64,000 nt of DNA from Anarhynchus alexandrinus. Lineage: Eukaryota; Chordata; Aves; Charadriiformes; Charadriidae. The DNA lies in contig VUYV01000036.1 of the NCBI GenBank assembly GCA_008711295.1, forward strand, positions 1,824,732 through 1,888,731, read 5' to 3'. The translations under genes and the position numbers were made by a program. The notes beneath the pieces were generated by a model that was given only the letters and a program-made list of their open reading frames with translations, searched no databases and was not told the origin of the DNA. Each line of letters begins with the position of its first letter. The stretch's first letter is position 1. This document shows, piece after piece, positions 61,658 through 64,000 of this stretch.

Positions 61658-64000
61658 GAAAGAGAACATGGAGATATCTGCACAGTTTTTATTTGGTGGC
61701 TAACCAGACCCCCCAGTAAGAAGAAACATTCTTTTCTGTCTTAAGTTTGCTGTTAGATCTCCACATAAATCTTCTAGATAATCACATATGGCACTATCCT
61801 GCAAGATGGCAGGTGCTCTGTGTGAGATGCTCTGTTTTCTGAATGTTGAGTGGGAGTTGAGAAATGGTTTGGACTGTGTTACACTATGATGAGAAACTGA
61901 GCAAGAATTGTTTATTTTCATGTTTACAGTTCTGACTTAGTTGAGAAGGAGAAAAAAAAAAGTAAAATAGGCAGGGAGGGCTAATTAAAAATCAAATGCC
62001 TGCAATTATTTGACCCCTTTGGGGGGAGACAATTGGTGTATCCCTCATAACAAGTCAGAGTGCTTAAAAGCAGAGGCAGTGGGTATGCTAAGCTTTTTTT
62101 CAGAAATCCCCTTCCATGAGGCTCTTATAGGAGATCCAAGAGATTTAACAAGAAAAGTTCAGAACAGTTTGTCCAGATAAAAAGATGAAGTACTTTGGAG
62201 AGAATTAGCTCCAGCAAGAGACAGAGGAGGAAAAAAAAAACCCACTGGCTAGGAAACATTTCCTCTTCTGTACTTTCCTAGTCTTTGATATCAAAGCAAG
62301 AATTACACTTTGAGTAAGATGAAAACATGTTCTTGATGTTCTGGTATCCTTGGCAAGAATGGGCCCCAGCTCAGGGCCAGCAATCCAGGAGCTCGACTGA
62401 TGAAACTTCATGACGCTGAAGCAGGGAGCAGGTGCCAGCAGGTTGGAAAGCTTCATGGGGGAATAATGCTTTCTTGTTGAGACACCAAAAGGGAAATTAT
62501 TGCTAACAAGCTAACAGTTGTTGTTCTATTTAAATTATCCTGGTAAAATCATCTTTTCTGACACCTATTCCCTATACTACGTCTAAACAACACATGAGCA
62601 GGCAATGCACCATCCAATAAGTTAAGCGAGACAGCTGTAAGTGCAGGCAGCTTGCCGATGATTCATTTTTACGACGCGTGGTAATGAGCAGTGCTCTTTC
62701 TAGAAGTGCAATGATTTCTGTTGACCTTGTTCAGTGGGCATTAATATAAGTCTGAAAATAAAAATCCTTATTAATAGCCTTTTCCGTAAGCTTTGGCACT
62801 ATGGCTGGTGAAAGACTTGTATGGGATTTTATTGGGACTTTAACACACAGTCTGCTGTAACTTCGATGGGGGATGTCAGATACACTCTGACTCGCTAGGA
62901 AAGGCGAAGTGAAAGTGGCAACTGCCACATACTTGGGATGATAAGAGCGTATGACAGCTTGAATCCAACAGCTGGTCCTAATTAAGACAGAGTTGTAGCC
63001 CACCCTTCACCTACGAGAGCAAGCAGCATTGCTGGCCACGATCTCTTTCCCACTCTTGCTTTTGGGGTGCTGGGACAGAGACAGTGACTGTCTTTCATAC
63101 AGGCACAGGGAGAAGGCATGGGCTCAAACAGGCATGTCTCTTTGTGCATTCATGCAAGCCTAATTATAATTTGTCTAATAAAGTCTGCCTCTCGCTTGGG
63201 TTTTCCTCAAGCCTCTGACTCAAAAATCCCCAAAGAACGTTTTCCTGGCTTTACCGGTTCTCAGATCTCCCTTTACTGGCTTCACATTGCCTTTACCACA
63301 ACAATGATGAGAAGAAAGATGAAAGACAATTTATTTACCTGAAATTCTTGTTTTCTAAAAGTAAACCTCCTAGCAGGCTGCCTTCATCCTTTAAAATGTG
63401 CGTGATTTTCTAACGTTTTCAATTGTTTAAGACAAAGACAACTCTTACTAACATCTCCTTCAAGTGGTGACTATGTATTTGCCCAATTATTGCAGTTATC
63501 AACTGTAATAAAACAGACTTCTTTTAGAAGCTCACCTTGAAAAAGAAATGAACAAGAACAAAGCACAACAAACCAAAATCCCCACCAGAAGAAAACAACA
63601 AGAATCTGCACTAACTAGCAAGAACGTAGGCAAAGATATAATACTTAGAACATGAACAATTCACGATAAATAATTCTTTTAGTAGTGAATAAATGAATGT
63701 AAGGGCTCTCTGAGCCTAAAATACAGAATAATAGAGAGTCACTGTTCAACAGAGACCCTGCTAAAATATTCCTATATTATGTGAAATTCTAAAGCATTTT
63801 GTCACATCCTTTTTTATCTTGATTTTACACAAATCCAGATTTAATAGAAAACCTGTTCTTTAACCTAAACCAGTAATTTACAAAGGAGTTCTGAATCAAT
63901 CAAAATTAAATTCTAATATTCTTTTAATTCATGTGTGATGAAGAGTTTGCCTTTTCAGCTTTGATGACAGGGTTGCATGAGCTCCATATAAATGGTTTTA

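Larger units (their letters stand above)
59239..64000. other. Unique DNA, no gene seen; possible conserved noncoding stretch at 62.6-63.0 kb
   Basis: Contains two perfect inverted repeats near 60 kb and a poly-A run at 61643-61657. The stretch 62640-63010 keeps CpGs and homeodomain-type words (TACGACGCG, ATTAATA, CTAATTAAG), as vertebrate enhancers often do, but I cannot test conservation. Frames reach only about 90 codons and are unrecognised. Confidence 0.5.

Overview
The window looks like noncoding avian nuclear DNA: AT-rich, with no intact host gene that I can recognise. The bird assignment rests on repeated CR1 LINE 3' ends (GGTCC-TTCCAACC followed by an ATTCTATGA or ATTCTGTGA tail) and on a solo LTR of a type common in bird genomes. 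Open frames outside the transposons are short, often overlap an open frame on the opposite strand, and match no family I know. The window could be a gene desert or the inside of very long introns; the sequence does not decide this.

Layout. 1-3.1 kb: unique AT-rich DNA with a CR1-tail microsatellite. 3.1-3.9 kb: an old, antisense reverse-transcriptase remnant of the L2 (CR1-superfamily) type. 5.6 kb and 13.5 kb: young CR1 3' ends on the plus strand. 17.9-30 kb: unique DNA with a hairpin beside a T run and two weak splice-like islands on the minus strand near 23.4 and 25.1 kb. 30.6-31.7 kb: a GC-rich block ending in a CR1 tail, then another CR1 fragment. 37.46 kb: a strong G-quadruplex motif. 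38.2-40.0 kb: a long antisense fossil of a CR1-type ORF2 (endonuclease plus reverse transcriptase) with recognisable GxPQGS-like and FADD-like boxes. It abuts a younger plus-strand CR1 at 40.0-40.8 kb. 51.05-51.35 kb: a minus-strand CR1 fragment. 55.96-56.44 kb: a solo retroviral LTR, followed by a GC-rich island with a 78-bp direct duplication. 59.1-59.24 kb: a second, strongly shortened LTR-like piece. 59.96-60.08 kb: two perfect 8-bp inverted repeats.

The clear history is retrotransposition in layers: two very old LINE fossils with mutated catalytic boxes, younger CR1 3' truncations (at least two with long open ORF2 ends), and LTR elements later reduced to solo or partial copies. No CRISPR array, operon, rRNA or convincing tRNA gene is visible, and I found no evidence for an active novel system. 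The items most worth a second look are the two old LINE fossils, the GC-rich CR1-tailed block, the G4 motif, and the two splice-like islands.
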